Shown here piece by piece: positions 45,400 through 53,837 of a stretch of 64,000 nucleotides of DNA. The notes beneath the pieces were generated by a model. The model did not search any database. It worked only from the letters and a program-made list of their open reading frames with translations, and was not told the DNA's origin. Each line of letters starts with the position of its first letter. Within the stretch, counting starts at the first letter, position 1. The DNA lies in contig CAJXMG010000007.1 of NCBI GenBank assembly GCA_913056395.1, positions 1-64,000 of the forward strand. The letters run 5' to 3'. The translations under genes and the position numbers were made by a program. The DNA comes from an uncultured bacterium (GTDB taxonomy: Bacteria; Planctomycetota; UBA8108; UBA1146).

Positions 45400-46773
45400 A
45401 TGCTCTTGAATTACAGTCGGCGACTGGGAATCTTTGGGATTCTGCTTTTTGCTCTGCTGGGCTTGGGTGAAAGTGTTTACGCAAACTCGCAGGCTGAGAC
45501 CCAGAGTTCTGAATCGAGTGAGCAGGCCCCGGCGGCAAGTGAACCGGAAAAGTCCATTTCCAGTATGGGTGATCGGTTTCGAAGCCTGTTGGGGATCGCC
45601 GCCTTCCTGGGGTTGTGCGTTTTTCTTTCCAGCTCCCGCAGTGATATCAATTGGCGAACTGTTTTTTGGGGATTGGGGCTTCAGTTTTTCCTGGGCTTTC
45701 TGATTTTGAAAACAGCGGCGGGCAAAGAATTGACCCTCGCGGCCAAGGATGTTTTTCAGGGGATCCTCGACTATTCGAAGATGGGGACAGGGATGGTCTT
45801 CGGTACTCTCCCTGACGTGGAAGGGGCCGGGTTCCAACTTTGGATCGTTCTGCTGGGAACCATCATCTTTGTTTCGGCGGTGATGGCCGTGCTTTACCAC
45901 CTGGGGGTTCTTCAGTTTGTGGTCTGGTGTATTGCCCGCGTCATGCAGAAAACGATGGGAACCAGTGGTCCGGAATCTTTGGCAGCGGCGGCCAACATTT
46001 TTGCCGGGCAGACCGAGGCCCCTCTGGTCATCCGTCCTTACCTGAAAAAGATGACCGATTCCGAAGTGATGGCCCTCATGACAGGTGGGATGGCGACGGT
46101 GGCCGGCAGTGTCTTTGCGGCTTACGTGGGTATGGGGATTGACGCGGGGCATCTGATGGCCGCCAGTTTCATGTCGGCTCCAGCGGCGTTGCTGATCGGC
46201 AAGGTGCTGATTCCGGAAAAGGGTGGGGAAGGGGATACCTCTGCCGCCAAGTTGGAGATTCAACGCACCGATTCCAATGTGCTGGATGCCGCCTGTAGGG
46301 GAACCAGTGAAGGGCTCATGCTGGCATTGAATGTGATTGCCATGCTGATCGCTTTTGTGGCCATGGTGGCACTGGTCAATGGGGCTCTGGGATATGTCAG
46401 TAATGGAGCTCTGTCCCTGCAGGTTCTGTTCTCTTATCTCTTCTGGCCCTTCGCCTGGTTGCTGGGGGTGGATCAACAGGATGTTTCTGCGGTTGCTGCC
46501 CTGATCGGTACCAAGACCGTCCTCAACGAGTTCGTGGCTTTCCTGGAGCTTTCCGGTGATGGCGGAAGTGGACTCACAGAGAGATCAAAAACCCTGACCA
46601 CTTATGCCCTTTGCGGTTTTGCCAACTTTGCCAGTGTGGCGATTCAGATCGGCGGAATCAGCAGCCTTGAGCCTGGTTTGAGACCCCGCCTTGCAGCCAT
46701 GGGACTGAAAGCCCTGCTTGGCGGAACCCTTGCGGCCCTGATGACCGGCTGTGTGGTGGGTGTGCTTCTGTGA
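45400..46773 (+). CDS. Concentrative nucleoside transporter (CNT/NupC family)
   Basis: CNT proteins import nucleosides with Na+ or H+. The 457-residue product shows about nine or more membrane helices and the family motifs GLQFFLGFLIL, SLAAAANIFAGQTEAPLVIRPYL, MTGGMATVAGSVFAAYVGMG, SFMSAPAAL, GTKTVLNEFVAF and CGFANFASVAIQIGG. It has an extra N-terminal hydrophobic segment followed by a Ser/Glu-rich linker (SQAETQSSESSEQ), like a signal peptide, which most bacterial CNTs lack. Start moved from 45349 to ATG 45400. The next gene, a purine nucleoside phosphorylase, overlaps it by GTGA. Confidence 0.94.
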   Translation: MLLNYSRRLGIFGILLFALLGLGESVYANSQAETQSSESSEQAPAASEPEKSISSMGDRFRSLLGIAAFLGLCVFLSSSRSDINWRTVFWGLGLQFFLGFLILKTAAGKELTLAAKDVFQGILDYSKMGTGMVFGTLPDVEGAGFQLWIVLLGTIIFVSAVMAVLYHLGVLQFVVWCIARVMQKTMGTSGPESLAAAANIFAGQTEAPLVIRPYLKKMTDSEVMALMTGGMATVAGSVFAAYVGMGIDAGHLMAASFMSAPAALLIGKVLIPEKGGEGDTSAAKLEIQRTDSNVLDAACRGTSEGLMLALNVIAMLIAFVAMVALVNGALGYVSNGALSLQVLFSYLFWPFAWLLGVDQQDVSAVAALIGTKTVLNEFVAFLELSGDGGSGLTERSKTLTTYALCGFANFASVAIQIGGISSLEPGLRPRLAAMGLKALLGGTLAALMTGCVVGVLL

Positions 46774-47570
46774 TCGACGACGCCTGCCGGTATTTGCGTG
46801 AGCGCTGGGGGGGCTGGTGCCCCAAGGTCGGCATCGTTCTGGGATCTGGGATTCAGCTGTCCGGGGATGATTTCCGTGAAGTGGATCGGGTCCCCTGCCA
46901 TGAAATCCCGGGCTTGCCAGTTCCTTCCGTGGAGGGCCATGCCGGTGAATGGACTGCTTACGACTATGGCGATCTCCCCGTTTTGCTTCTGGGTGGACGG
47001 GTCCACCTGTACGAAGGCCACTCCGTCGAGGCCGTGACCACCGGGATGGAGATCCTTGCGGGACTCGGTTGTGGGAAAGTGATTTTGACCAATGCCGCCG
47101 GAGGAATCCGGCCTGGCTGGCAGCCCGGCGAAGTGGTAATGATCCGCGGGCATCTGGATTTTCAGTTACAGGGAATGATCACTTCAGGGGGGAGTGGGGA
47201 CGTTTTCGATCCCCTCTGGCAGGAGCGAATCCAAATCCGATCAAAACGCGACGATGGATCCGAACTGGCTGAAGGGGTCTACGCAGGACTGCCGGGGCCC
47301 ACCTATGAAACACCCGCCGAAGTTCAGATGCTGCGCAAGCTGGGCGCAGATCTGGTGGGAATGTCCACGATTCAGGAAGCTCGCAAAGCCCAATCACTGG
47401 GAATGGACGCCGTTGCTTTTTCTCTGGTGACGAATGCCGCGGCGGGAACCGGTGATTCCGAGGAACTGAATCACGAAGAGGTGCTGCAGGCGGGGCGTGA
47501 CTCCCGGGATCGGGTCCTTCAGGTGGTCAGGCGGGCTCTCGCCTGCCACGCTGCCGATGCGGAATCCTGA
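46770..47570 (+). CDS. Purine nucleoside phosphorylase (family 2, trimeric type)
   Basis: This enzyme splits purine nucleosides with phosphate. The 266-residue product shows GIVLGSGI, VEGHAGEW, LLGGRVHLYEGHS, TNAAGGIRPGW, GLPGPTYETPAEVQML, VGMSTIQEA and SLVTNAAAG, which match the PNP/MTAP family. The GTG start overlaps the transporter stop (GTGA), so import and phosphorolysis are coupled. Its 3' end forms half of a perfect inverted repeat with the convergent uridine phosphorylase gene. Confidence 0.95.
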   Translation: MIDDACRYLRERWGGWCPKVGIVLGSGIQLSGDDFREVDRVPCHEIPGLPVPSVEGHAGEWTAYDYGDLPVLLLGGRVHLYEGHSVEAVTTGMEILAGLGCGKVILTNAAGGIRPGWQPGEVVMIRGHLDFQLQGMITSGGSGDVFDPLWQERIQIRSKRDDGSELAEGVYAGLPGPTYETPAEVQMLRKLGADLVGMSTIQEARKAQSLGMDAVAFSLVTNAAAGTGDSEELNHEEVLQAGRDSRDRVLQVVRRALACHAADAES

Positions 47571-47583
47571 GATTCAGGATTCC
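47561..47583. repeat. Perfect inverted repeat containing both convergent stop codons
   Basis: GGAATCCTGA (47561-47570) and TCAGGATTCC (47574-47583) flank a 3-nt loop. Each arm contains the stop of one gene, so both proteins end in Glu-Ser encoded by GAATCC followed by TGA. There is no T-run. It may stop or protect both transcripts. Confidence 0.85.
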
Positions 47584-48350
47584 TGACGATCCAGATTCAG
47601 GCTGACAAGGGCATCGAGGGCCACATTCACACATCGGTCCTCCAGTGCCGGCTTCTCCTCCGGGTTGAGGAACTGGTCATGCTGGCGCCTTCCGAAGACG
47701 GTGCAGATGCACCCTGATCGCCACTTTTTCAGCGAGGCCAGGGTGAAGAGTGTGGACGCTTCCATCTCCATATTGGCGACTCCGATGGCGGCCAGTTTTT
47801 CGATCACCTGTGGGTCGCGAGGAGGAAAGCCCTCTTCGTCGCGGCCCTGTGCTCCGTAAAAACCCGGGGCTGTGGCGGTGATTCCCATGTGAACGGGCGC
47901 TCCTTTTTGACGGGAACAGGCCATGAGTGCCTGCACCACATCCGGGTGGGCGACTGCGGGGTACCCCTCGGGGACGAAGGTGGTGGAGGTATTCTCCATC
48001 CTGACCGCACCCATGCTGACCACCAGATCTCCGAGGTGAATGTCAGGATCGAGGCCGCCGCAGGATCCGGCCCGAATCAGAATCGGGTCGTCGACGATCT
48101 TGGAAAGTTCCACCATGGCGATCTCGATATTGCTGGCTCCAATTCCCGTGGCCATCAGGGAGACTTCTTTCCCCTTCCAGGTTCCGGTGATGGTCAGGTA
48201 TTCCCTGCAGCTCCATTCTCCGCGGATTTCGTCGAGGTTTTCGGAGAAGCGTCGAACTCGCTCGGGATCTCCGGCGAGCAGGATTCTGCGGGCGACGTCG
48301 CCTCGGGCGAGTCCGATATGATATTGGCGGATCGTGTTTTCCTGATTCAT
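47574..48350 (-). CDS. Nucleoside phosphorylase, uridine-phosphorylase-like
   Basis: The 258-residue product belongs to the NP-I hexameric family. It has LAGDPERV, the phosphate loop LIRAGSCGGLDPDIHLGDLVV and the nucleoside-binding NMEMEASTLF, which resemble uridine phosphorylase more than DeoD. Start moved from 48368 to ATG 48350, with GGAG upstream. It is convergent with the purine enzyme, three bases apart, so the locus holds transport plus purine and pyrimidine salvage. Confidence 0.9.
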   Translation of the reverse strand: MNQENTIRQYHIGLARGDVARRILLAGDPERVRRFSENLDEIRGEWSCREYLTITGTWKGKEVSLMATGIGASNIEIAMVELSKIVDDPILIRAGSCGGLDPDIHLGDLVVSMGAVRMENTSTTFVPEGYPAVAHPDVVQALMACSRQKGAPVHMGITATAPGFYGAQGRDEEGFPPRDPQVIEKLAAIGVANMEMEASTLFTLASLKKWRSGCICTVFGRRQHDQFLNPEEKPALEDRCVNVALDALVSLNLDRQES

Positions 48351-48482
48351 CGTCAACTCCATAGGCAAAATCTGTCCTGAAGATCATCTGTCTGGCTCAG
48401 ATTGTAACGAAATGGCCAGAAAAATTCTCCAATTGTGGCACCTGTGGGTCCACATCGGGGTTTCCGTGTTTGGTGGGAGCCC

Positions 48483-48512
48483 TTGGAAGTGACTCTGCGA
48501 CCATGATATTAT
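48483..48512 (+). promoter_or_regulatory. Candidate promoter of the VWA gene
   Basis: TTGGAA (48483-48488) and TATTAT (48507-48512) are spaced 18 bp, about 95 bp ahead of the VWA gene start. Fair match to sigma70. Confidence 0.4.
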
Positions 48513-48605
48513 CGAACCCGTCTCATTGCCCTGTTACCTGTCAGCACCCAGTTGCGCCATGCATGGGGGATTTCGCTGGGGGTAACCCATTTTGAAGGAA
48601 CTGGT

Positions 48606-50222
48606 ATGAAGTTTCGCTTGGATTCAATGTTGAGGCCCTCGCCTTTGAGTCTTCTGGGTCTCTTGGCACTGTTTGCCTTCTGTTTGTCGATTCCGCCCAC
48701 TGATTTGTCCGCCTCGTCGAGTACCGCTCTGGATGCAAAGCAGATCAAGAAGCTCAAGAAGGACTACGGAAAAGCAATTCAGGGTCAGCAGAATGATTCT
48801 GCCATCGACGTCATTCGCCAGATCACAGCTTTCGGTACCCCGGATGCCCTCGAGACGGTGTATGATCTGGGTTATCAGAATGGATCAGTTCCTGCGGTCT
48901 ACGATGTGATCTGTGAAGAACTCTCGATGATGACAGGTATCGTCGAGCACATTGCCACCCGATACGACAAAATCGACAGCAAGGGTGATTTCCGCGAGCG
49001 TGTCTACATGACAGACATTCTCGCCTATCCCACCAACAAACGCGGTGAGCTCAATGACCGCAAGGTTTCGTTGGAAAAGCAACTGAAGCGCATCGAAGAA
49101 AATGGCCTGCGCCCCGGAAGTGATCCATCGATCCCCGATCGCCTGAAGCAGGAGATCGATGCCCTCTCCAAGCAGATTGACCGTTTGAAGGGGCAGCAGA
49201 ATGACGAAGCCATCAAGTTGATGGTTCTGTTTCTCGATGACAAATCCCCGTTTGTACAGGGTGCAGCGGTGGAAGCCTTCCGTAAAAGTCAGAGTGCGGT
49301 TTGTGTCGAGCCGCTGATCAATCTTCTTGAAAAACTGCTCAAGAAGCGCAAGGACGTTCTTTACCATCAGGTGAGGGATGCCCTTTGGGAGCTGACGGGG
49401 CAAGATTTTGAGTTGATCGAAGAGTGGTTTGCATGGTGGGAACCGCGCCAAAACACGTTTGATCCTATGGAAGAGACCCACGATGGGAAAACCGGTGTCA
49501 AGCGCAAGCGCAGGGGAGACGATCCGGAGTTTTGGGGCGTTCCCGTCGAGTCCAAGAACATCGTGTTCGTGATCGACACCAGTGGTTCCATGAGATACGT
49601 CCACAAGGACGATATCCCAGGACTTGCCCGCGGAGATGGATCCGATGGAGGACAGAGCAGTGGTGGTGGTCAAATGACCGCCGATCAACAGCGTCTGGCC
49701 CGGTTCTGGACTCGCATGGAGATGGCCAAGCGTGAACTTCGCAAGGTGATCCGCAAGATGTCCAAGGACGCAGCATTCAACTGTGTGCGTTTTGACACCA
49801 ATGTTTCAAAGTTCAAAAAGAAGGCCACCCCCGCTTCCAATGGCAATAAAAAGAGCGCTATCAAATGGGTCGACGGTCTCAAGCACAACGGCAACACCAA
49901 TACCATGGATGCCCTGATTCAGGCGTTCAGTCAGGACGCCAGAACCAACACCATCTTCTTTTTGAGTGATGGACTGCCTTCCGTGGATGGCAAGGTCAAC
50001 GATCCGACCCAACCAATTCTCGACAAGGTTTTCGAGTTGAATCGATTCCGCAAGATCAAGATCCACTGCTTTGGATTTCACCCCTTCACTCAGGGGGGGC
50101 AGCAGATGCCTGGTCTGACTGAAGCGAATACCTGGTTGAAGAAGTTGGCGGAGACGACCGGTGGAACCTACACCGACATGAAAGTGGATCCGAAGATTAC
50201 TCCGGATAACCCGGGAGAGTGA
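48606..50222 (+). CDS. Exported VWA-domain protein with HEAT-like segment
   Basis: The 538-residue product has a signal peptide or anchor (SLLGLLALFAFCLSIPPTDLSA), a helical middle with HEAT-repeat character (LDDKSPFVQGAAVEAFRKSQSAVCVEPLINLLEKL) and a Gln/Lys-rich coiled segment (LNDRKVSLEKQLKRIEENG). It then has a von Willebrand A domain with a metal site DTSGSM near residue 324 and FLSDGLPS later. Start moved from 48552 to ATG 48606 with GAAGGAA upstream. VWA domains bind proteins; planctomycetes carry many such exported proteins of unknown role. A strong hairpin follows the stop. Confidence 0.88.
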   Translation: MKFRLDSMLRPSPLSLLGLLALFAFCLSIPPTDLSASSSTALDAKQIKKLKKDYGKAIQGQQNDSAIDVIRQITAFGTPDALETVYDLGYQNGSVPAVYDVICEELSMMTGIVEHIATRYDKIDSKGDFRERVYMTDILAYPTNKRGELNDRKVSLEKQLKRIEENGLRPGSDPSIPDRLKQEIDALSKQIDRLKGQQNDEAIKLMVLFLDDKSPFVQGAAVEAFRKSQSAVCVEPLINLLEKLLKKRKDVLYHQVRDALWELTGQDFELIEEWFAWWEPRQNTFDPMEETHDGKTGVKRKRRGDDPEFWGVPVESKNIVFVIDTSGSMRYVHKDDIPGLARGDGSDGGQSSGGGQMTADQQRLARFWTRMEMAKRELRKVIRKMSKDAAFNCVRFDTNVSKFKKKATPASNGNKKSAIKWVDGLKHNGNTNTMDALIQAFSQDARTNTIFFLSDGLPSVDGKVNDPTQPILDKVFELNRFRKIKIHCFGFHPFTQGGQQMPGLTEANTWLKKLAETTGGTYTDMKVDPKITPDNPGE

Positions 50223-50246
50223 TTCGCGTTTTTGCCTGAAGCTGTT

Positions 50247-50287
50247 AACACGCCCCTTTGCCGTTTCTCGGCAAAGGGGCGTGTTTT
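50247..50287. terminator. Bidirectional terminator between VWA and NPCBM genes
   Basis: AACACGCCCCTTTGCCG (50247-50263) pairs perfectly with CGGCAAAGGGGCGTGTT (50269-50285), a 17-bp stem with a TTTCT loop, and TTTTA follows. The right arm touches the stop codon of the NPCBM gene. Confidence 0.87.
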
Positions 50288-51557
50288 ATTGGCGAATGAT
50301 TTGGGTGGCGACCCAATTGGCCCGGTCGAGAATATGAATTCCGGATCCCGTTTCGACCTTCAGTGTGAAGTTCTTCTTCTCCTCCAGGGGGATGGAAAAT
50401 GGTCGAGGGGCATCTTGCCATGAGATGTCATGGGGGCCCCAAACCACATTGCCGTCGACAAGGATGGAAAAGCGGGCGTTTCCGATCTCCGGTTCTTCAT
50501 CTTTGGGCTTTGCGCTGGCATCCATGCCGGCGAATCCATTGAGGGTCATATCTCCAGGCTCTGCCTTGAAGGTCAGCTCTGAGTTGGAGTGCACTCCAAT
50601 ACCCCGATCGAAGGTTCTGGCTCCGATGGTCAGTGGAGAGCCAAGGACATTTCGGTTCCTCTGCCAACTCCACGGGAACCAGCGACCTTCTCCCAATCCT
50701 TCAATTACTTCGATGGGAGTACGGTCTGTCAGGGACACCACCCGGTCATTGGCAAAATTGACCCGCAAGATTCGTCCGATCGGTATGCGAACCTCGATGC
50801 CATTACCAATCTGCAGGCGGGCTTCTTCCGGATCGAGTTGAAGAAGTCGTCCCTTTGGAGTGCTTCCCTCCCGGGTGATCACGTCTATCGACAGCCCACC
50901 TGAGGTCGATTCTCGCGGCTCGTCGTCGAGGGCCACCAATTGAAATGCACGGATCTTTGACCACTCGATATTCAAGAGACCCAGAGATTCATCGTCAAAG
51001 GTGACCTGGTTCATCTCGAGAGATTCGAGAATACCTGTCAGCCTTGCTCCGTCAGCAGTCAGGAGGACGTCGCTGTCAGTGGTGATCTCTCCCAGTTCAG
51101 ACTCTTCGACTCCTGTCGCAAAGTACTTCTCGATCAATTCGAGTGGAAGTTCGAGGACTTGTGTCAGGCTGGGTGAGTTCCAGTAAACCTGGTCACCTCC
51201 GTCCAAGCGCCGCAGATCGAAACGGCCTCTCCAGGAGCCACCGTCGCGCAGTATCAGGTTTGCCGAAGCACTCGATTCAGGCACTTTTCCAGAGAATTCA
51301 ATCTGTACCAGATCCTTCAGGGGGATCTCTGAATCGCCAATACTCAGGGAGGAAGTCTCCGGCCTTATGGAGGAAAGAGAGCCCTGAATCTTGCCCTGCA
51401 GGGTTTGATAGACCACCGGGATCTCCCGGCGGTCAGGTTCCTGCCCAGAGAGAGCCGGCGCCCATGCAAGGAGGCTCAAAATGGCCAACAGGAACAGGGC
51501 GGTCTCCCTGGTTTCCATGGTCATCCGGGGTTGAGAAGGCTTTTGGTAATGATCCAT
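50286..51557 (-). CDS. Exported protein with C-terminal NPCBM domain
   Basis: Of several in-frame ATGs I choose 51557 (423 aa) because GGAGA lies nine bases upstream. A signal peptide (ALFLLAILSLLAWAPALSGQ) is followed by small beta-rich repeats (GSLSSIRPETSSLSIGDSEIPLKDLVQIEF; RLTGILESLEMNQVTFDDESLGLLNIEWSKIRAF). The last 130 residues are an NPCBM fold (GSPLTIGARTFDRGIGVHSNSELTF and GNARFSILVDGNVVW). NPCBM modules bind sugars, usually on glycosidases; no catalytic domain is visible here. It is convergent with the VWA gene across a shared terminator. Confidence 0.85.
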   Translation of the reverse strand: MDHYQKPSQPRMTMETRETALFLLAILSLLAWAPALSGQEPDRREIPVVYQTLQGKIQGSLSSIRPETSSLSIGDSEIPLKDLVQIEFSGKVPESSASANLILRDGGSWRGRFDLRRLDGGDQVYWNSPSLTQVLELPLELIEKYFATGVEESELGEITTDSDVLLTADGARLTGILESLEMNQVTFDDESLGLLNIEWSKIRAFQLVALDDEPRESTSGGLSIDVITREGSTPKGRLLQLDPEEARLQIGNGIEVRIPIGRILRVNFANDRVVSLTDRTPIEVIEGLGEGRWFPWSWQRNRNVLGSPLTIGARTFDRGIGVHSNSELTFKAEPGDMTLNGFAGMDASAKPKDEEPEIGNARFSILVDGNVVWGPHDISWQDAPRPFSIPLEEKKNFTLKVETGSGIHILDRANWVATQIIRQ

Positions 51558-51800
51558 CGGCTGCGTCTCCATTCTGCAGTGAGCACTTGCTGATATGTGA
51601 ATCGTTGTCGTCGGGGGCGGCAAGACCTCAGCAAAGATTCGCTTTGCTGATCAGGCGTGCTTCTTGACCGGGGTAAACCTGTCACCTATTCTTCGACATT
51701 GAACACCTTTCTCAAGGTCAGAGTTGACAGGTGTTTTTGACTCAGGGGAAGCCATGTTGATTCTTGTCACCGAAGCGGGGTGAAAGAAGTAGGGGGAAAC

Positions 51801-52688
51801 TTGTCGAAAAAAGGACAAGGTACTGGGGGTAATACAGGGGGAAAAAGCAGGGTTCGGGTCTCTTCAGAGCCGGAATCAAGTATCCCCAAAGTTCCGGGAC
51901 GTGGAGAATCTTCGCCGGCCTCTACCCGAGAACCTGCAGGTCGCCGGGGGAGATCCAGATCTCGCGTTCAATTGGATCCAGCACCGGTTCAGAGACGTCT
52001 CCCTGAGATTCCGGAAGAAGTATCCTCTTCTCCAGCGACTCGCCAATCTCCACCCAACAAGGGTTGGAACTCGACCTTGGAAGTTCGTTTGTCCACTTTG
52101 GCGGTTTATGCGATCGGATTTGTCGTTCTCCTTTGCCTGGCCTTTGTCGGCGGCAGATCTTCAGTTCCTGACCCTCCTTTGGCTGTGACCAGTGAACCGG
52201 TCCCAATGGACGATCAATGGCCAATTCTGAATCCCGAGCCGTCCCCTCCACCTGGAGTTCGCAATGTTCAAGATAGTGAGGGTGACCCTGTAGAGTTGGA
52301 GATCATAGATCCCGGTTTGCAACCGACGACCGGAGCAACTGAGGGAGAAGAGAATTTTGTTCCCATAGAAATTGACCAAAAATTGTGGGCTGTCATGGTT
52401 GGGCAAAAATTGACCGCAGAGGTTGAGATTGTCGATCAACTTTTGACATATGTGGATTCCGCTCTCACCGAATCTGTTTCCAGAGTTCGGGTACGTGATC
52501 AGCGCGGAATCAAGAGATACGATGTCTATGTTGGCCCCTTTGTTACTAAAGAAGAGGCCCGAAAAGCTTATCAGCAGCTGTTGGGTTTGCGATCGACACT
52601 GGGGGTCCGTTTTGCGGATGTTTACATCACGCAGATGAATTTTTCTCCCGAAGAACTTGAGTCCCTCTCTCCTCCGGTGAAGAAGTGA
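51801..52688 (+). CDS. Membrane protein with C-terminal SPOR-like domain
   Basis: The ORF track begins at GTG 51780; TTG 51801 (MSKKGQGTGG, 295 aa) has AGGGGGA in a better place. The N-terminal about 90 residues are Ser/Pro/Arg-rich and cytoplasmic by charge. One helix (TLAVYAIGFVVLLCLAFVGG) is followed by a Pro-rich linker and a C-terminal SPOR-like fold (KLWAVMVGQKL, RYDVYVGPFVTKEEARKAYQQLLGL). SPOR domains bind denuded peptidoglycan, often at division sites, so a cell-envelope role is likely. The next gene starts six bases downstream. Confidence 0.78.
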   Translation: MSKKGQGTGGNTGGKSRVRVSSEPESSIPKVPGRGESSPASTREPAGRRGRSRSRVQLDPAPVQRRLPEIPEEVSSSPATRQSPPNKGWNSTLEVRLSTLAVYAIGFVVLLCLAFVGGRSSVPDPPLAVTSEPVPMDDQWPILNPEPSPPPGVRNVQDSEGDPVELEIIDPGLQPTTGATEGEENFVPIEIDQKLWAVMVGQKLTAEVEIVDQLLTYVDSALTESVSRVRVRDQRGIKRYDVYVGPFVTKEEARKAYQQLLGLRSTLGVRFADVYITQMNFSPEELESLSPPVKK

Positions 52689-52694
52689 GTCTGT

Positions 52695-53573
52695 ATGGGT
52701 CGGTTTGATCCCCGTTGCTATCCCTGCGCACTACGCCGGGCATTGTGCACCGCAGAAAAAGTCAGCGATGATGCGTGGTTGCAACACAAGGTCCTCGACG
52801 AGGCGATGCGCCATCTTTCCGATGTGGAAACCCATCTTCCTCCTGCTGAGGTCATCGGTGATCTGCTTGGTGCTGTCCACGATGTATTGGGAACGGGAGA
52901 TCCCTGGAAAAAACAGCGAGACTATTGGGTTCAGGAGATGGTGGATGCCTATTCGGACCTGAAAGCCCGGGTGATCGCAGACGATGATCCATTGGGAAGG
53001 GCTTTGTTGATGTCTGCCCGCTCAAATGTCTTCGCCAACGAAATCCAGAGTACTCATTCGATTCGGCAAGATCTTCAGAAACTCGGCCTGAGGGAGTCCG
53101 ATCCGGTGGATCTGGAGTTCAGGCACGATGACCGGTCAGATTTTGAGAAGCGTCTCGAGGGGGCGAAGCGTCTGGTTTTCGTTCATGACACTGCTCCTGA
53201 AGTGGCTACAGACCTGATTCTGATCGACCAGTTACTTCAAAAGAATCCCCAACTCCAGACTCGGCATCTCATTAAGAGATCTCCTCTGGCCCTCCATGAT
53301 ATGGGTGACCTTTTTTCGGAATCAGGGCCTTTACGAGCCTTGGGGGAGGTGATCTCCATCGGTAACAGGCTTGGCTTGTCTGCGGACGAGTGGGAGCCGG
53401 AGGTGGCTGAGGTGATGGAATCGGCTGACCTGATCCTACTGAAAGGGGCGTCTCACCTCCAGACTCTGGAATCAGGGAAGTGGCCCGCATTCGGATTGTT
53501 CCGTGCTAAGTGCCCTGTGACAGCGGCGTCCTATCACTGCTCCATCGGGGATTTGGTTTTTGTCCGTTTTTGA
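52695..53573 (+). CDS. DUF89 (damage-control phosphatase)-like protein with altered motifs
   Basis: The 292-residue protein keeps the N-terminal CYPCALRRAL pair and overall order of DUF89/ARMT1-like phosphatases. The canonical DNxGExxxD metal motif reads HDTAPEVATD, the K-x-PxxND motif reads KRSPLALHD, and KGxGNxE reads KGASHLQT. Known members remove phosphate from damaged sugar phosphates or pantothenate intermediates in a metal-dependent way. The loss of the Asn and the NxE residues suggests changed or lost activity. It is closely linked to the SPOR-like gene. The family call rests on motif layout, not on an alignment. Confidence 0.65.
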   Translation: MGRFDPRCYPCALRRALCTAEKVSDDAWLQHKVLDEAMRHLSDVETHLPPAEVIGDLLGAVHDVLGTGDPWKKQRDYWVQEMVDAYSDLKARVIADDDPLGRALLMSARSNVFANEIQSTHSIRQDLQKLGLRESDPVDLEFRHDDRSDFEKRLEGAKRLVFVHDTAPEVATDLILIDQLLQKNPQLQTRHLIKRSPLALHDMGDLFSESGPLRALGEVISIGNRLGLSADEWEPEVAEVMESADLILLKGASHLQTLESGKWPAFGLFRAKCPVTAASYHCSIGDLVFVRF

Positions 53574-53652
53574 GGACAGCCCGTCAAAACGCTGAGGTTC
53601 GCTTGGTGGGGCCGCTACTCGCCGTTTTTGTCTTTAATCCGGCCCTGCTTCG

Positions 53653-53681
53653 TTGACAGGCCCGAATTGAGGACTTAATCT
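53653..53681 (+). promoter_or_regulatory. Strong sigma70-type promoter upstream of SH3-domain gene
   Basis: TTGACA (53653-53658), 17-bp spacer, TAATCT (53676-53681). It is the best promoter match I found by eye in the window. Confidence 0.7.
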
Positions 53682-53703
53682 TCTTTTGAAAGAAGAAGTC
53701 CTC
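53669..53703 (+). promoter_or_regulatory. Inverted repeat overlapping the promoter -10
   Basis: GAGGACTT (53669-53676) and AAGTCCTC (53696-53703) with an inner CTTCTT/AAGAAG pair surround the -10 and the expected start of transcription. It could be an operator or a 5' hairpin in the mRNA. Confidence 0.5.
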
Positions 53704-53790
53704 ATCCATGCCATCAATCGGCATAACGGGGACTCATTAATGCACCTGAAATATGCAATGGCAGTGGCAAGAAACTGCGATTGCACCCAT

Positions 53791-53820
53791 TTCAGAGCCC
53801 AGTCGTTCAGAGCCCAGTCG
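53791..53820. repeat. 15-bp perfect tandem duplication in 5' leader
   Basis: TTCAGAGCCCAGTCG occurs twice in a row, eighteen bases before the SH3-gene start codon. Confidence 0.9.
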
Positions 53821-53837
53821 TCCGGAGGGGAGGACCA

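Noticed and set aside
45373-46476. Minus-strand ORF of 367 aa over the CNT transporter
   Set aside because: Antisense shadow rich in His/Gln/Pro with no motifs.
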